Positions 33,682 through 47,429 are shown, counted from the first letter of the stretch. The stretch is DNA of 64,000 nt from Antedon bifida (GCA_963402885.1 OY727101.1:16282417-16346416), one strand, 5' to 3'. The notes: generated by a model from the letters alone, not told the origin. Translations and numbers: made by a program.

Positions 33682-33826
33682 ATGCTTGGTTCCCACTAGA
33701 GACGCAACACAAGGACGTAACGCAACGTAAGCGAGTTGACCAATCACAAGCGATGGATTATTTGAACTATCGTTTGTCATTGGCCAACACGCTTGCGTTG
33801 TGTTTACGTCCTTGCACTGTACTGTA
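33682..33826. mobile_element. MITE family B, copy 3
   Basis: Starts ATGCTTGGTTCCCACTAGAG, then ACGCAACACAAGGACGTAAC, GTTGACCAATCACAAGCG and the inverted TTGTCATTGGCCAACACG. The right terminus is lost. Confidence 0.75.
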
Positions 33827-33934
33827 CACAGCAAAGAGAAAAAGGAAAAAAAGAAAATAAGAAACTGATGTAAATAATCACTATTTGAAAAATGTGTTTT
33901 ACCACCCGTTTGGAATGGGTCGGTCCTGTGCTGC

Positions 33935-34690
33935 TCATTACTTGAGGATAGCTCTAGTTTTACTGCATCTAGATTTCAAGAAAGCTTTTGACTCCGTGCC
34001 CCATCAACATCTTTTATTTTAGTCAAATTAGCTAGTTTTGGGATCAGTGGAGGTATGTTGAGAACTAGATTAGTGCTTCTCTGAAAGATCTCTCAACACT
34101 ACTGCCTAAATAGTCACCTTTCTTCTAAATCTGAAGTAATCTTTAGTGGAGTTGCACGGGGAAGTGTCTCGGGCATCCTTTTCTTACTTATAAGAAAAAG
34201 AAATCGATAGTTATCGATGTAATTGTTCGCCGATGATACAAAGCTTTTTAGAATTCGGATGATAAATTAAACCTCAAAGTTGATATTGACGCATTATCTG
34301 CATGGTTGAAAAATGGCAGCGCCTTTTAACGAAGAAAATGTTTTAAAAGAAGAAGTAAAAATAAAATATAAAAAGTGCAGCAACGTGGTACTCGCATGTT
34401 CTCAGAGTTTAAACATTTGCCGTAAACCAGATTAAGAGCTTTCTCAAGTAGGCCTACCGTAGACAGAGCGCGTATATTCTTCAAACTTTCGGGATTAATA
34501 GAGGTATCGATAATGTCTCAACAGGTTTAATTGTTTACTTTATTAGCAGAGGAAATTCATTTGAAACATCTATGTCGAACTAACTTGAGGCAGGGATCCT
34601 TCTCCAGGAGAATTGTATAAATGCGGTGGAATTCTTTGTCTAATGATGTCGTAAATTCGACTGATCTGACCACCTGCACATATACGTTTA
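33935..34690 (+). pseudogene. Decayed LINE reverse transcriptase
   Basis: Plus-strand frames, interrupted by stops and frameshifts, contain reverse transcriptase landmarks in order: DFKKAFDSVPH near 33972, a GVPRGSVLGILF-like block near 34150, an FADDTKLF-like block near 34228, and a C-terminal RRIV..WNSLSNDVV block near 34605-34645. The order matches a non-LTR retrotransposon and the copy is clearly dead. Confidence 0.75.
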
Positions 34691-37171
34691 ATACAATACA
34701 GTATATGCTTGGCCTCTATATACCCAGGATGCTTTCCTGGGATACAAGTAAATACTAAACAAATACAAAGTCTATTTTGAGATTTACACTTGTATTTTGA
34801 GTGACAATTTTGCTGCGTATATGACAACAACCGAAAATAACTGACTCGGAGAGGCAATCGGATACCATTGTCATTATTGGAGGATTGTGAGCGGGGCTGT
34901 GGATTGTACGGTAAGAGTTGAGTACAATGACGTTATACTACCTATACTACCGTATGCCAGTAAGACAACTGGAGTGGGATGGGGGACAGGTACGCCCCTG
35001 AGTAATTTGTATCATTATCTTGCCTCGTAGTTTTACGCACCTTTGAGTGCCGCAATGTAATTTATGTCAATAAATATCATTACGGTATTACTGTAAGACA
35101 TGAGAAATAATTTGAACCTGTAAAAAATGATGGTTAGGCCTACCGTATGTATAGGGCCTTCTTAATTACAATTGCCCTGTCTGGCTAATTTTATTTATCT
35201 TGGGCCAATTATATACGCGCTTGTCACGTACCTTTCTCCCTTAGCACATTTTTATAGGCCTCTGTAAGATAAAATGTCATGATGATGTAAGATAAAAATG
35301 CCATGATGATGTGCTGGAAACATGATGTGATGTTCGACGACAACTGGAACGTTTACCAAACCGGTAGTAGTAGGCCTAATGCTATAATACGTGTCAATCA
35401 TAATATGATACTACGTGTCACCTATTTTGAACACGCTGGAAAAACCAAACCTAAGCTCGATACTATTTAAAACCATTTTGATAGCCTCCTGTACTAAAGG
35501 TAAAAGGAATAATAAAATACGGCCCAACGACTTAAGGTCTTCCTTCTAAAAAAATACGTGAGATGACCGAATGACAACATTAAGATTAAAAGAGTTGTTG
35601 CTACCACCTCCAAATCGAGGAAATAAGTTTATATTTCGTTGTTCATATTCTTGACAATCAGTTGACTTCTTCTTCAACTAGCACCACGGGTTCTAAAAAA
35701 AAATATTTATCATAGCATTTTAAGAAGATCGATGATGTAGTCATACCAAGAAAAAGTTATGTTAACTTCTTTCTCCATGGTCTCCGCCATGGTCATACCC
35801 AAGAAAAAAAACCACACGCCTTTTCATCGCCGCCGTCATATGAAAATATTAAAACGTCCTTGGAATTTTGTACGGGGTTTTCCATGGCCAATGTCATCAT
35901 CATCATTAAACCTATAACCTTGAGAAAATACTCAGTATTTCATAATCGGTTGCCATGGTATGTTGTTGGGCGGGGTATGGTCACATCTCCTTTTATTTAT
36001 TGGTGTGAAAAACAGCACTCCGCGATGACAAGAAGTCCCTATTGTTATTGCAGCTCCGAATCAAAATGCGTACGGACGTAGTACTAGTAGGCCCTACTTT
36101 TCATACTCTCTGTCGCACATAATGTGATCCGTTGACGAACACAGACATGCTATAGTAATTACCTACTGATTCTACATTCAGTCTACAGGATAATGTACAA
36201 TACCATCCTAAAACCCCAAAATAAAGGTAATTTACTTCACTTACAGTGTATTATATGCATTGTTGCTACTGCAAATCGTAATAAGTAAGGTACTATTTTT
36301 ACATTGGTTGGTGTGATCAGCTATTAATACATTACAAATAAATAGGGCATGCCTTATCACAAAGAACGTTTTATTTAGAAGATAATATTTTATGGATAAT
36401 AAAAAGGACCACAGTACACCAACTTTTCTTGTACTGTATTAATTACTTTTTATTGCTTGAATTTATTGTGTACGTTGATGATCAAATAAGGGATGATCAA
36501 TAACCGTCGTTTTCAGCTAGCAGACGCGACACATTTCCAGCTGCACATTTCTCAACTGTTGATCATTGTAGCCTACTGAGGTATATGATGTTAAAATATT
36601 GTGGGCCTACATTTCCGAGGCAAGCCTGTATTAATTATCATTTTAAAATATTAATCGATAATCTAAGATCCAATAAAATAAGCGCATCATCCCGCTTGGA
36701 TTTCCGTGATTGTTTTCGACTTTGGTATACACGGGGGTATATACAACAAACAATGTACATGTGTGTGCCTAAGATACAAAGTGTACTACTATTATTGAGC
36801 TTGCGTGGGCCACTTTGATTGGAGGACGATCGTCCAATCATTCATTCACATAACTCGTAAAATGTTACGATTTTCGTCATGGACGAATTATCGATTTGTG
36901 TATTATATAGTATGTGATGTGTATTATATTTTTGAAACATTATTAATTAAGAATTGATTACACGAATAAAACACATTATTTATCAATGTTAATCTCATAC
37001 TTTTAATAAATGAGTGATTGCTATACATTATATATATATTTTTTGTTATCTCAAATATTTGTTAATATACTTGTTCATAAGAATATGGTACATTGTTTTG
37101 TTCATAAGAATAGTACATTTTTTTGTGTTTAAAGATCTAATATCAACTTCTACAACACTCACATAGGTACT

Positions 37172-37196
37172 CCCCCCCCCCCCCCCCACAAAAAAA
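37172..37196. repeat. C-run followed by A-run
   Basis: About 16 consecutive C, then ACA and about ten A. Such runs are hard to sequence; the length should be treated as uncertain. Confidence 0.8.
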
Positions 37197-37768
37197 AATT
37201 GCGACTGACCGCTGTCTGACTGAGCTTTTATATGCAGGGTATAGATATTGTTTATGAGATATTCTCCCGTTGTTAGTATTCTTGCTATATTCATAATTAA
37301 TAGTGACGTATAGTAGACCGAAAAGATGATGTCGGTATTTCCAACGACTACAACACGTATGCCTGTGCATTTAGTAAATTCTGATTCGAGTGACGTTGAT
37401 GTCGTTCTTTACATTCATTCTCCATATTCACAAATCTCATCATCCTTTTATATATACCCTTTGTGAATTAATCACGTGTATAGTTTATTTTTTACTTTTT
37501 GGGAATTACCAAATGATTATTTCTAAAAACCTGAACTCGCAATCTGCTAGCTAGACTACTCCACTTCAATTGGTGAACAGTGATACGACAACTGGGGGCG
37601 GCATCAACCTGCAATGAGGTGGACTTTTCCATTCATTAAATAGGGATCACAGCAAAGATCTGGTCTCTCCTCCTTCAAACGATGAGTGTTTGAAGACCTT
37701 ATGGTTCGTTGCAATATAAAAAAGTAAGTTGTTATACGCCATCCGCGTTTTCTGATTCTTGTATCATT

Positions 37769-37794
37769 AGTTATCCGCACCTTGGCGGATAACT
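37769..37794. repeat. Short perfect hairpin
   Basis: AGTTATCCGC and GCGGATAACT form a 10-bp stem around a 6-base loop, followed by TCATTG. No T-run or promoter is visible beside it. Confidence 0.6.
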
Positions 37795-40700
37795 CATTGT
37801 GATTGTTGATATTTTTGTGAATTTTAATATGATATAGGCGTAATTCTGAAATTCAGAAAATGCTTGCAATAATTGTAATTCGAATTGATTATATAAATAA
37901 ACACCACAATATATTTAATTTTAAAAGTTGTTTTATCAAGTAATGATTACTTAAAATGATACTACTGTATTAATAATAGCCTTATCCCTTCATCAAAGTG
38001 GAATGATCCAAACAGGGATTTTCCCTGTACTATTAATATTAGGTCTACTATGCAAAGATTGCATCGATCTTTGTTGAAGTAGCCTACAACCCGCTTAATT
38101 TGAAAATGCAAAGTAAATATGTGTATGGTTCTAAAACAAATTAACTATAAATAGCCTAGCATGAACACTTCACACTGAGCAAGTTAAGCTACATAAATTA
38201 TGATATTTGTTTAATAGAGTTGCAATACCGAAGAATTCTTACCAAATAAATATTGGAGCTTGTGCGCCTTAATTGTGCTTATCTTCAACAAGGTATTGTG
38301 GTATTTCGAATAAGAAACAAAACGTGATTGGCTGCTATATCCACCAATCAAATAATTCTATTCTATGTACGTTTACTTTTGTTTAAATTTAATGTATTGT
38401 CTTTCTGCACGAAACGATAATGGGTAGTAGGTATTTGCATGGAGGAAATGGTATTTGTATATGCAGTACTTCCTTTTCATTTTTGTTAGAGGAAATTGAA
38501 AATAAACTATTTTCTTTCACTGCAGGGCTGAACTATATAAGAAAAGATTTAAGGGGGAGAAATAGGTATACACAATTTAGGTATTTTCAATAGGCAAAAA
38601 TAAATACTGTAAATCATAGCAAACCGTGCTCAGTCCTTCAACGTTACAATGTTGTAAGAAATAGATATGCCGGTTATGTGTATTATAGCTTAAGGTATAG
38701 TCTCTGATACTCAACAATCAGTACAGCATAGATTAACTGATATTTACCGATGTACGGTGCACTACCGATATATTAAAACCTACCGTTATTAAAACTTACC
38801 GATATTTTTCTTTCTTGTTTTGAAAGATAAGTCATGTTTTCTTGAAATTAAAAAAAATGTAGGCCATGAAACGGTTTAGATATATCTGCAAAACATGCCA
38901 TGGTAAAACTACTTGTAATGGATCGCATGCAGTAACTGTATGATACCACCAGGAACTAAACATGAAAATACAGTTGCATATAGGGGATCGGAATCTTTAT
39001 TCTATTTTAAAATACAATAACTACATTCGGTAATAAAGCACCTCGTTAACCACCAGAGGGTTTCAGTCTCTCATACAAAACAATAGGGACTTTATTAGGA
39101 AACAGGACGGGAAGCCACAGACGGTGCTCATGAATAATTTATGCGGAGATTTGTCGTCTTAACCTTTTGAAGACGATAAAGTTGGCATTTTCCCGTTTAC
39201 GGAAAACGACTAGAAATAAGGTAGGCCTGCATATAGGCCTATAACCTTAAATATACAGTTCAAATTTTAACTTAAAAGTGGGCTTTTCAAAACTCTAAAT
39301 AATATTTGAATTTCTAATTTAAATGTTTTAACGAAATAACATTTTTATTGGGTTAAATTGTTAAAAGCAATTTTGCGCGACGTTTGAATGTGAGTCCCTA
39401 GCTATGAAGGCCAGTGCTGATCACCAGAGCCAAAGGATGGATTGCTGCATTTTTTACAATAAAATTACAATATCTATAGGCCTAATTATAAAAGACAAAC
39501 ACAAAAAGTTTGTCCTCTATGCATGCCGCGGTACAACCTCTGATTGGTTTGCACTCTTGCAACGGAGATGGTCATGGTCTATATAAAAAGTTTGTAAACC
39601 AAATATTTATTAAATTATGACTTATTAAATATTTTAAAATTACCACTTATCAAAAGGTTATGAAATGTTGAATTTCCAGAGGGCGTCATTAAGACTATAA
39701 AAGCAAGAACCGAGAAAAACCGGTAGCATTACCGTTTAGAGAGTCGATAGGGTAGGCACACTTTTTAAGTAATAGAAAAGCCACGTGGTCGTGGAATACT
39801 TCAGTTCACTTCCATTTGTAAGAATAAACATTTATAGGATGATTTATGTAGGTTATAACTATTATTGATATATAGTTCTACAATTTGAAGTGCAGGCTCT
39901 ACGTTTATTCGTTTTCTTTCATTTAGCGTGCAAAATCGTACAATGGCTATGCCACCTGTATTATAACAATGGGAATGCGAATTATTCGTTTTAAATAAGG
40001 TGATCATTACAATAACCTGATGCTACGTTTTTATTCTAGGCATACTCTAGCTCTGACCGTCCCTACACAATCCCATGTTATACCTGAGGTTTGAACGTAG
40101 TATTCTTCATTATTCTACTAATCCGCCGAATAATTACCAGCTTATCGTTGGTACAGAATCGTAATTATAATTACGGCTACCTTTTGATAATGATTTTGTT
40201 TAATTTCCTAATTTGTAATCAAACAGTATGTAATGGATTTTAATTTTACTTTGCAGTGCTTACATCAGTGTACTGTACCTACAAGTCCCATTGTATCATC
40301 GTATTCGGGATTGTCAACGTTGGACCACTCAAGTCTATTTCCAGTTTATTGATCAGTATAGTAGTAACGTAATTGATAGCTTATATTAGTTTTTGCTTTT
40401 TTGTCTCTCCAATCCAAGTAAACTTTTGTAATGAAAGTCCTACAATTAAACAAGTGTTAATGTATGGAGTAATTTATAATCCTTCCATAAGCTTCCTAAT
40501 TACATGTACATGTATACAGTAAAGGTACGTAAAAGTGTCAAATTTTATATCTTATTTGTTTTGTGTATTTGCATTGTATTTCAGAAGAAAAAAACCGGCT
40601 ACTAGCCTACATACATTTTGGTACTGTAAAGTAATATTAATTTAAAAATATTAATATTTAATTATTTGCATATCTACAGACGTACCACCACCATTTTCAA

Positions 40701-42641
40701 AATTCAAACTGTTCTAGCAATACTTTCGAATTCATAAATAACAATGGACTTGCCTTTTGAACTTCAAATTACGGATGGTACCCAAAACTTGCAAGAATGT
40801 TCTGTATTTATTTTTGTTACAATGAATTTTACTGACCGCATACATTGCATACTTATAATAAGCATTTAGCCTACCAGACGTATGTAATGTTAAACTTAAT
40901 TTCAATTCGTTTTGTATCAATGGATTTAAAGCATAGAAAATGAGACTTCAATTGTAACTCCTGCAAATATTATAATTTTGCATACGTTTGACAAGTTTCC
41001 TCGGCGCTGTTGAAAAATCTGTTAATCAGCGGGGATCATACCCGTCGAAGACGGGTTCTAATGCTAGTTTAAATATAAAAATCTTCATTGAGAAATATAA
41101 AAAATCTATGTATAATGACATTAAAAAAGTAAAAATATAAAAAACATCATTGATCATGACAACAATAAAAATATATTTGCAGCCAAACTTCCATCGGTAC
41201 GGTTGATAACTGCGCCTGTATTAATCCTATATACAGTATAACTTTATGAGCTCAGGGCCTACCTGATTATATTTTAGCTGTCCGATCACGACAGGTAATA
41301 TAATATAGGATCTTACAAATCAAGTGCCATTTTCCATGTTTGTTTATGCCTGTACATTATATTCCTCTATATATCTCCGAGACATTAACGTTGTGGTAGT
41401 CTGCATTAGGCGTTACGTCTATAGATACCGTATATGTCAAATACTTTGGAAATTCCAAATTTATCGGAAATTACATTTCTATTGATAACGATCTGTCCAC
41501 TCACAGAGTGATAACAATATCTGAAAAAAGTATTTCATAACATTATCGTAATCACAGTCGTATTTTGATAATTGTCATTGTTAGTTTCCCGCATGGCCCT
41601 CTTTTCGAAAAAAAAAGAAGCCCATCAAAAAAATTCCACTTCCTCTGTTTGCAAAAGCACGCTATGAACATAATTCTATGGTTAAAAAAATGTCTCATAT
41701 TCCCAATTATTTTAGTAGTAACAATTGACAGCAAAAGAAAAGAACCCCCTTCTTTATAGTTTGTAAGAGTAATCGTGAAAACGGAGTCTATCTCGAAAAG
41801 AAGCCCATGTGCTTAAAAAAAGAACCATTAAACAGGTCACAGAAAGATAAACATAACAATTACCCGAGTGGTAACTGGTAGATCCCAGATCGCTAGCATT
41901 CAAACATAGGTATCTTAATTTGGCAAGTGTTTATAAAACACGACATATAGAATTAAATAACACCTAATAATTGTTCCTTATATATCAAACATTAGAATGA
42001 TATAAAAATTAAAATGCTACTTACAATTATATAATGAAAAATTAACCCCAAACTTAGCTACAATCCAACGGTCTGTCAAGTGAAGGCTTGATAACACAGG
42101 CAAACCCTATTTGAATTTTGCCGCCTTTTTGAGGATGTTTTAGATTTAAAAAAAATAGTTTTTGCTATTTTGACACAGTCTATTTTAAGCCAATGCTCAT
42201 AAGAAAAGTATGTATGGAATCTATGAATATTCAGATTTCTTTTAAACTATTCAAAATGATTGATGACATACAAGTGTTCTTAAATTGCAAATAAAACACT
42301 GTGGTGCTTTAGAAAATAGGTAAAAAATTTACCTCACACTGTCAGCGGGCAATGGATGGTGAGTTTTAAAACGTAAAATGACACATACTTTTTGTAACTT
42401 TACAATGTCAAACATATATCATAATGTTCAGTATTGTCTGCAGTTTATTTTGAGCTACTATCCAAAATAATCCGATTAATAATAGTCGAGATATTTAGAT
42501 GGGAACAAGAAAATCAAGTGTTTTTGTAGAATATCACGATGCCCGTGGAATGTATTGAGGCAATTTAGATATTTCGTTGCTCAAGAGATTCATATCCTGC
42601 AACGGAATAGAAGTTAACTAACGTGATGATGTCAAACTATG

Positions 42642-42793
42642 TTGATATAAGTTTGTGGTACACCACGTATGTTAGTTCTGAAAAGAACTGTTCAGTTTCT
42701 CGACATCAACGCATATTGATCGAAGCTCAGAGAGAAACTCAACTCAAATTCTTTTCAGAACTAACATGCGTGGTGTACCGCAAACATTTGATT
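42642..42793. mobile_element. Foldback element family C, copy 2
   Basis: Same arms as the copy at 18.7 kb (GGTACACCAC, AGTTCTGAAAAGAACTG, GAGAAACTCAACT, GTGGTGTACCGCAAAC). The central spacer is shorter. Confidence 0.8.
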
Positions 42794-43009
42794 TCTCAAT
42801 GAAATTTTCAAACAATATGATGTCAAACTACACATGCATTAGGACTTTTCAAGGATGGCAATTTATCTTAAAATCTGGAATAATAAATTATTGCTCTAAA
42901 TAGGCCTAAATCATGAGAGCTATCACTTTTTTTAAATGACTAAGGCTTAATTTGTAGAATTGAAGGTTCATTTGAGTTAAAAGAGGTTTAGTGATGATTA
43001 TAGACACTG

Positions 43010-43262
43010 CACTTCTTCAGAAGAATGACCAATCATTTCCAATATTTTTCAAATCTCTTCACTTGTGATCAGAAATAGGCTAAGTTTAATTTAAATTAAA
43101 ATGTTTAATTTTTCTTTTTTGTATTTTATTTTATTTCTAACACCATGTTTTAAAATCCTACTCTGAAATATACGCGAACCTGTAAACAAAATTAACCAAT
43201 GCCAACAAGTTCAGAATGCTGGGATGACGAGCCTAATTAATGACGATAACGACATGAAAATG
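43010..43262 (-). pseudogene. Decayed copy of the 46.5-kb coiled-coil exon
   Basis: This stretch aligns along its length with 46475-46785. Shared words in the same order include CAGAAGAATGAC, ATCATTTCCA, AAATCTCTTCACTTG, ATTTCTAACACCA, AACCAATGCCAA and GAATGCTGGGAT. Small deletions and substitutions destroy the reading frame. The word GACCGCCCTCT follows it at 43266, and the same word occurs at 47400, beyond the insertion that interrupts the better copy. It is part of a larger duplicated block. Confidence 0.65.
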
Positions 43263-43297
43263 TATGACCGCCCTCTTGAAACTTTTAAGTTTAAAAG

Positions 43298-43423
43298 AGC
43301 TCTGTCTGCACTATCAAAAAGTATGTTTCCAAATATGGTAGTGATATGACGTCATCGTGTCAATATATATGGGCTCATCACATTTTTGTATCACATCAAG
43401 TTTGATGGCCTAGTAGACAGAGC
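43298..43423. mobile_element. MITE family A, copy 8
   Basis: Diverged ends (GAGCTCTGTCTGCACTATCA and AGTAGACAGAGC). Inserted between the two parts of the left copy of the duplicated coiled-coil block. Confidence 0.8.
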
Positions 43424-43586
43424 ATATTAAATGTTTATTTTTGTTTACTTTATGTCTGTAGGCACATGTGACCAAGGATTACCTAATTTGCATATTTAAA
43501 AAATGGCGGCAATTTGTCCGATATCTCCGCAAGTCGTAGAGAGCTGATTGTTTTGCCAGAATGTTCATAATAATATACTGTATTTC

Positions 43587-43810
43587 TATTTACTCTAATT
43601 TATTGATCTTATTCATTTTATTTCCTTTCTAAAATATTTATATATGTAAGATAGTAGTATATGACTATACTAGGTGTGATTTTAAAATTTATTTTTTTAA
43701 AAAAGTATTGAACAAAAATATGTATCGTATCCAATGTTGGAAGATAAAGGTTCTTGAATCTCGTCCCAATCCAGTCGCTTTGTAATAAAATATTTGGTAT
43801 AAGTCATTAT
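43587..43810. repeat. Duplicated block, upstream segment (partner 48385-48600)
   Basis: Matches 48385-48600 in the same orientation. Shared words: TCTTATTCATTTTATTT, GTATTGAACAAAAATA, GTATCGTAT, TTCTTGAATCTC and TAATAAAATATTT. With the coil remnant at 43010-43262 it forms the left copy of a local segmental duplication. Confidence 0.6.
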
Positions 43811-44106
43811 ATTCAAAATAATGTGAAATAAAACTAACAGTTCATTTTATATTGTCAATGAAAATAGTGCGAATAGTTCTATCAACAGATGATGATGTTC
43901 AAATAGTTTTTCTTTAGATAAAATAAATATAAATGTATAGGCTATTGAAAATTTGTTGTGGAAATCGAATCTCCGTCTATAAAACAAATGGTCATAAGAG
44001 GCTATAGTCATGACGTTAAATGAATCATCTTCTTGGAATTTCCAATTTAAAAACTGATTAAAAAAAAGATGGGAAGAACCTACGGTAAAAAGAAAAACAT
44101 AGGCGC

Positions 44107-45600
44107 TAATGCAGTTTCGTACCCACCCCTTAAAATTACTCAAAATCTTCATCCAACCTACTCACGAGTTGTCTACAACATCCTGAAATCATAAAATTGT
44201 AAAAATTCGATATTTTTTTTATTTATAACTATTTTTAATCAATTAATACTGAGCACCCTTCAGAAATACATCGCCAGCTTAGCTTCGCGAAAATCGTCGC
44301 TAGGCCTGCCGATAAAAGTACGGAGGCCTCACAGGACATTAACTCTTGATAGAGTAAACAGTTGCGTTCTATAGAGGGCGTAATTTACTAATGTTTAAAG
44401 CACGCACTAAATAATAATTTGCATTATTTCCGACATGAATTTCGTATTTTTAATAAAGAAATAATATACAATTATTGTATTCATCATTGTGGGTATCATC
44501 ATATGTTATGTTTTTAATTTGTTTTTCATTTTTAATAGTAGAATTTCACACAGGAAAGAAGATAAATTGTATGGGACTGCTGACTTGAAGATTTAAGTAC
44601 TACAGACCAATTTTCCTCTGTTTTAGTTTATTTTACATTATGATTTGTAGGTCAAATAAATAAATAAAATGAAATAAAAAGAATTACAGTACTTCGTTCA
44701 GTCCTGAGCTACATTGTTATAACACAATAAACAAGGAGCTTATGACAAATTAATTGTTTTAGTAATGTTATCACTATATTAGAAACACTAATGGTTTCCT
44801 TGTTTTAAGATTTTATAGAAGTATATAAATTAACATTTGTTATTCACCCATGAAAGACCTCTTCAAATACATGGAAATAAGAAATGCAACAAAAACAGAA
44901 AGATATAATTTATTGAAATGTAATGTACAGTAATAAAATGATAATTATAATAAAAATGTTTTCCATCAATTACTAGAATTTATTTTACTTCTGCTGACAC
45001 TGAAAACATCATTTCATGTCTTTCATTTCTTCCTTTTTATCTTCTTTCCTGTTGTGTTTATTAAAATAAAATAAAAATATAACATTTAATAATGAAGCAA
45101 CTGTTCCTTTATTTATTTCAACAATATTTTACGAGGGTGGTCCATCCAGCCGAAGCTGATCATTAAAGACCCTCACAAAAATATAATTTGACAAGACAAT
45201 AACACTCAAATTAAAAAGAATTTCTAAAAATTAACAACATAATTAAACACAAAATATTTCTTTATGAAAAAACTTAAAAGTTCGTTTCACGAGGAATATT
45301 TTTTAAAGACATTATAATATGACCATAACAGCGTCCTCTATTGATCGATGCCCTATGAGGCCTCCGTACTTTTATCGGCAGGCCTAGCGATGATTTTCGC
45401 GAAGCTAAGCTTGCGATGGATTTCTGAAGGGTGCTCAATTATCAATTGATTAAAAATATTTATAAATAAAAAGTTATCGATATTTTACAATTTTATGCTT
45501 GCAGAATGCTGTAGACAACTCGTGAGTAGGTTAGATGAAGTATTGAAACAATTTTGAGTAATTTTAAGGGGTGGGTACGAAACTGCATTAGCGCCAAAAC
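44107..45600. repeat. Large imperfect inverted repeat
   Basis: The left arm 44107-44392 and right arm 45325-45600 are reverse complements along their length. Shared words: GCGCTAATGCAGTTTCGTAC, CCACCCCTTAAAATTACTCA, CTACTCACGAGTTGTCTACA, GAGCACCCTTCAGAAAT and GGCCTGCCGATAAAAGTACG. The spacer of about 0.93 kb has no gene. The outer ends of the arms are at the GCGCTAATGC side. Confidence 0.85.
45100..45235 (-). mobile_element. Possible LINE 3' tail inside the inverted repeat spacer
   Basis: The plus strand reads TTTATTTATTTCAACAATA and then GAGGGTGGTCCATCCAGC and GACCCTC, which resembles the reverse of invertebrate LINE 3' ends. No coding is seen. The assignment rests on recall of similar tails. 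Confidence 0.3.
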
Positions 45601-46465
45601 ATATAGGAATGTATGATTCTTAGGCCTATATAGAACAAATAAAATATTATTATTGCACAAATAAATAAAGCGTTTAAGGCAACACCTCTAAGCGATTCAC
45701 AAAGTGCATGTAAAATCAGTATCACAAAATATAGATACCGAATGTATAAATTGAATATGTACCGTACGCTCGAGGCTTGCCCATATGTCCGGGTTTTCCC
45801 GAAGTTTTAATAATGCCTAGAATATTGAGACTAAATGGTATTATATTGGATATTGTCCGATTTTGTAGTAAAATAGACTGTGGTATGAGATGATACGGAT
45901 ATCAGGAAAAACAGAGAAATCTACGAACAATTTGCACTTACCGTTTGAATCGCACAACCAACACGCCCAGTTTGTGGTAACATGTGTATATGAAGCCGCT
46001 GAGTAAACCATTAAACAATACTACAGATGCAGTTAATTGAACGGATATAGGCGTGTCTTCGTAATGATATATACGATAAAATACTGATTGTGGTTTGAGT
46101 GACGAATAAGATGGTTGTATTTCAAAGCTTGCTAAACATTCTCAACATTACCTTCCTTTTTTCCGGATGGTGATATGTATACTGACGAAGGCGGTGACAA
46201 AAGAAAAAAAACAGTAACAATATTGTTTCAAAACATGTTATTTCATGACATGTAGGCTACCTATAGCCAAATTCAAGTTTTGAGATACACTGTGATATTG
46301 AATATAACTATTACTTGATTTTAAACAATGTATGAAAGGCCTATTTTGTAGAAATGTATAAATCAATTGAACGCTCATTCCAAAATTCATGTTTATATGT
46401 TTGATTGTACCATTATGATTTTTCTTGTCGAATAATTAATAACGAAGAAAATGCTGAAATGATAC

Positions 46466-46825
46466 TTAAACAACCTCAGAAGAATGACTAATCATTTCCA
46501 GTTTGTTCATCAGATTAATGTTTTCATATCTAAGCTTTGAAATCTCTTCACTTGCAATCAGAAATCGTTCAATTAAACTAGAATGTTGAAATTTTAATTC
46601 CTCTTTTTCGTCTTTTATTTCTAACACCACGTTTTCAAATACTTCATTCTGGGCTTCCAGTTTCTTAACTCTTAAATATAAAAAATAGCGGTGAACTTGT
46701 AAAAAGAAAACCAATGCCAATATACAGTTCATGAATGCTGGGATAATAATGTTACTGACTGTAGTAAATGACAATGATGATACAAACCAAGACGCCCGAA
46801 ATACAAAAAGGGCATGATAAAACAT
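46466..46825 (-). CDS. Unrecognised coding exon: transmembrane-like segment plus coiled coil
   Basis: Not recognised. The frame encodes NIIIPAFMNCILALVFFLQ, a convincing membrane-spanning stretch. A coiled-coil run follows (VKKLEAQNEVFENVVLEI, KDEKEELKFQ, ASEEISKLRYENINLMNKL), ending at TAA. An acceptor (catttactacag) would start the exon at 46758 in phase 1, the same phase as the neighbour at 47893. Direct splicing from the neighbour does not work: its candidate donor leaves phase 2. A decayed copy of this exon lies at 43010-43260. Both copies are on the minus strand, so this looks like a small local family. Confidence 0.4.
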   Translation of the reverse strand: MFYHALFVFRASWFVSSLSFTTVSNIIIPAFMNCILALVFFLQVHRYFLYLRVKKLEAQNEVFENVVLEIKDEKEELKFQHSSLIERFLIASEEISKLRYENINLMNKLEMISHSSEVV

Positions 46826-47390
46826 ATTGTCCTATTTAGTAGGCCTAAGAGAACGTCTAGGCCTAACCCATTTTCACATAGGCCTAGGCCTAAACAACTT
46901 CTACAAAATATTTTTATTTATTTCTTTATTCTGACATAAAATCATAGGATAAAAACACAATAAAGTACCGCGGACGGCAAACTTATTTCCATTGTGGTCC
47001 TAAACAAATATTACAGAATAAACAAGAAAACCACACTTAATTAAACATAATAAACATAGGCCTACATAATTATAGCAAATTAAATTTCTCTCAATCTAAG
47101 AATTTCACGAAAGTAGCCTTTAGATCTCTGTTTAAATAATTGCATTGAAGAGGAGCTTTGAACAAAATAGGGGAGTGAATTCCATAACTGAATGCTTGTT
47201 ATTAAGTAGGTTGACCTGTTGTGAGTTCCAATAACTGGAATTTGGATCGAAATGCTGTCTATAATTAGGCCTAACCAAGACACCAGAAAATGTTTTTGAT
47301 AAATGTTTGTGGTACGAGAGTAGATTCCATTTTTATAATCAGACAGCAGACTTACCAAACAACTTCTAAAAAAGGAAGGGGAATAACGTT
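46826..47390 (-). mobile_element. LINE 3' fragment (reverse transcriptase C-terminal tail)
   Basis: A minus-strand frame at 47080-47358 reads RSTYLITSIQLWNSLPYFV, then QSSSSMQLFKQRSKGYF. This is the WNSLP...FK pattern that ends many non-LTR reverse transcriptases. Below it is an A/T-rich 3' region near 46915. It separates two parts of the duplicated block that are nearly adjacent in the 43-kb copy, so it was inserted after the duplication. The element is truncated and inactive. Confidence 0.65.
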
Positions 47391-47429
47391 AATGCATGAC
47401 CGCCCTCTCGAAACCAACACATATTAAGA

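Larger units (their letters stand above)
34700..42640. other. Long intergenic stretch without a recognisable gene
   Basis: About 8 kb of AT-rich sequence with only short, family-less frames. Features seen are the 37.77-kb hairpin, the C-run at 37.17 kb and a 24-base direct repeat (GATGATGTAAGATAAAAATG type) near 35270-35310. Confidence 0.5.

Noticed and set aside
36585-36841. Overlapping plus and minus frames at 36.6-36.8 kb
   Set aside because: Neither shows a domain, codon pattern or splice context; treated as chance open frames.
43847-44152. 101-aa minus-strand frame
   Set aside because: It overlaps the left arm of the inverted repeat, has no recognised domain, and the right arm does not preserve the frame.
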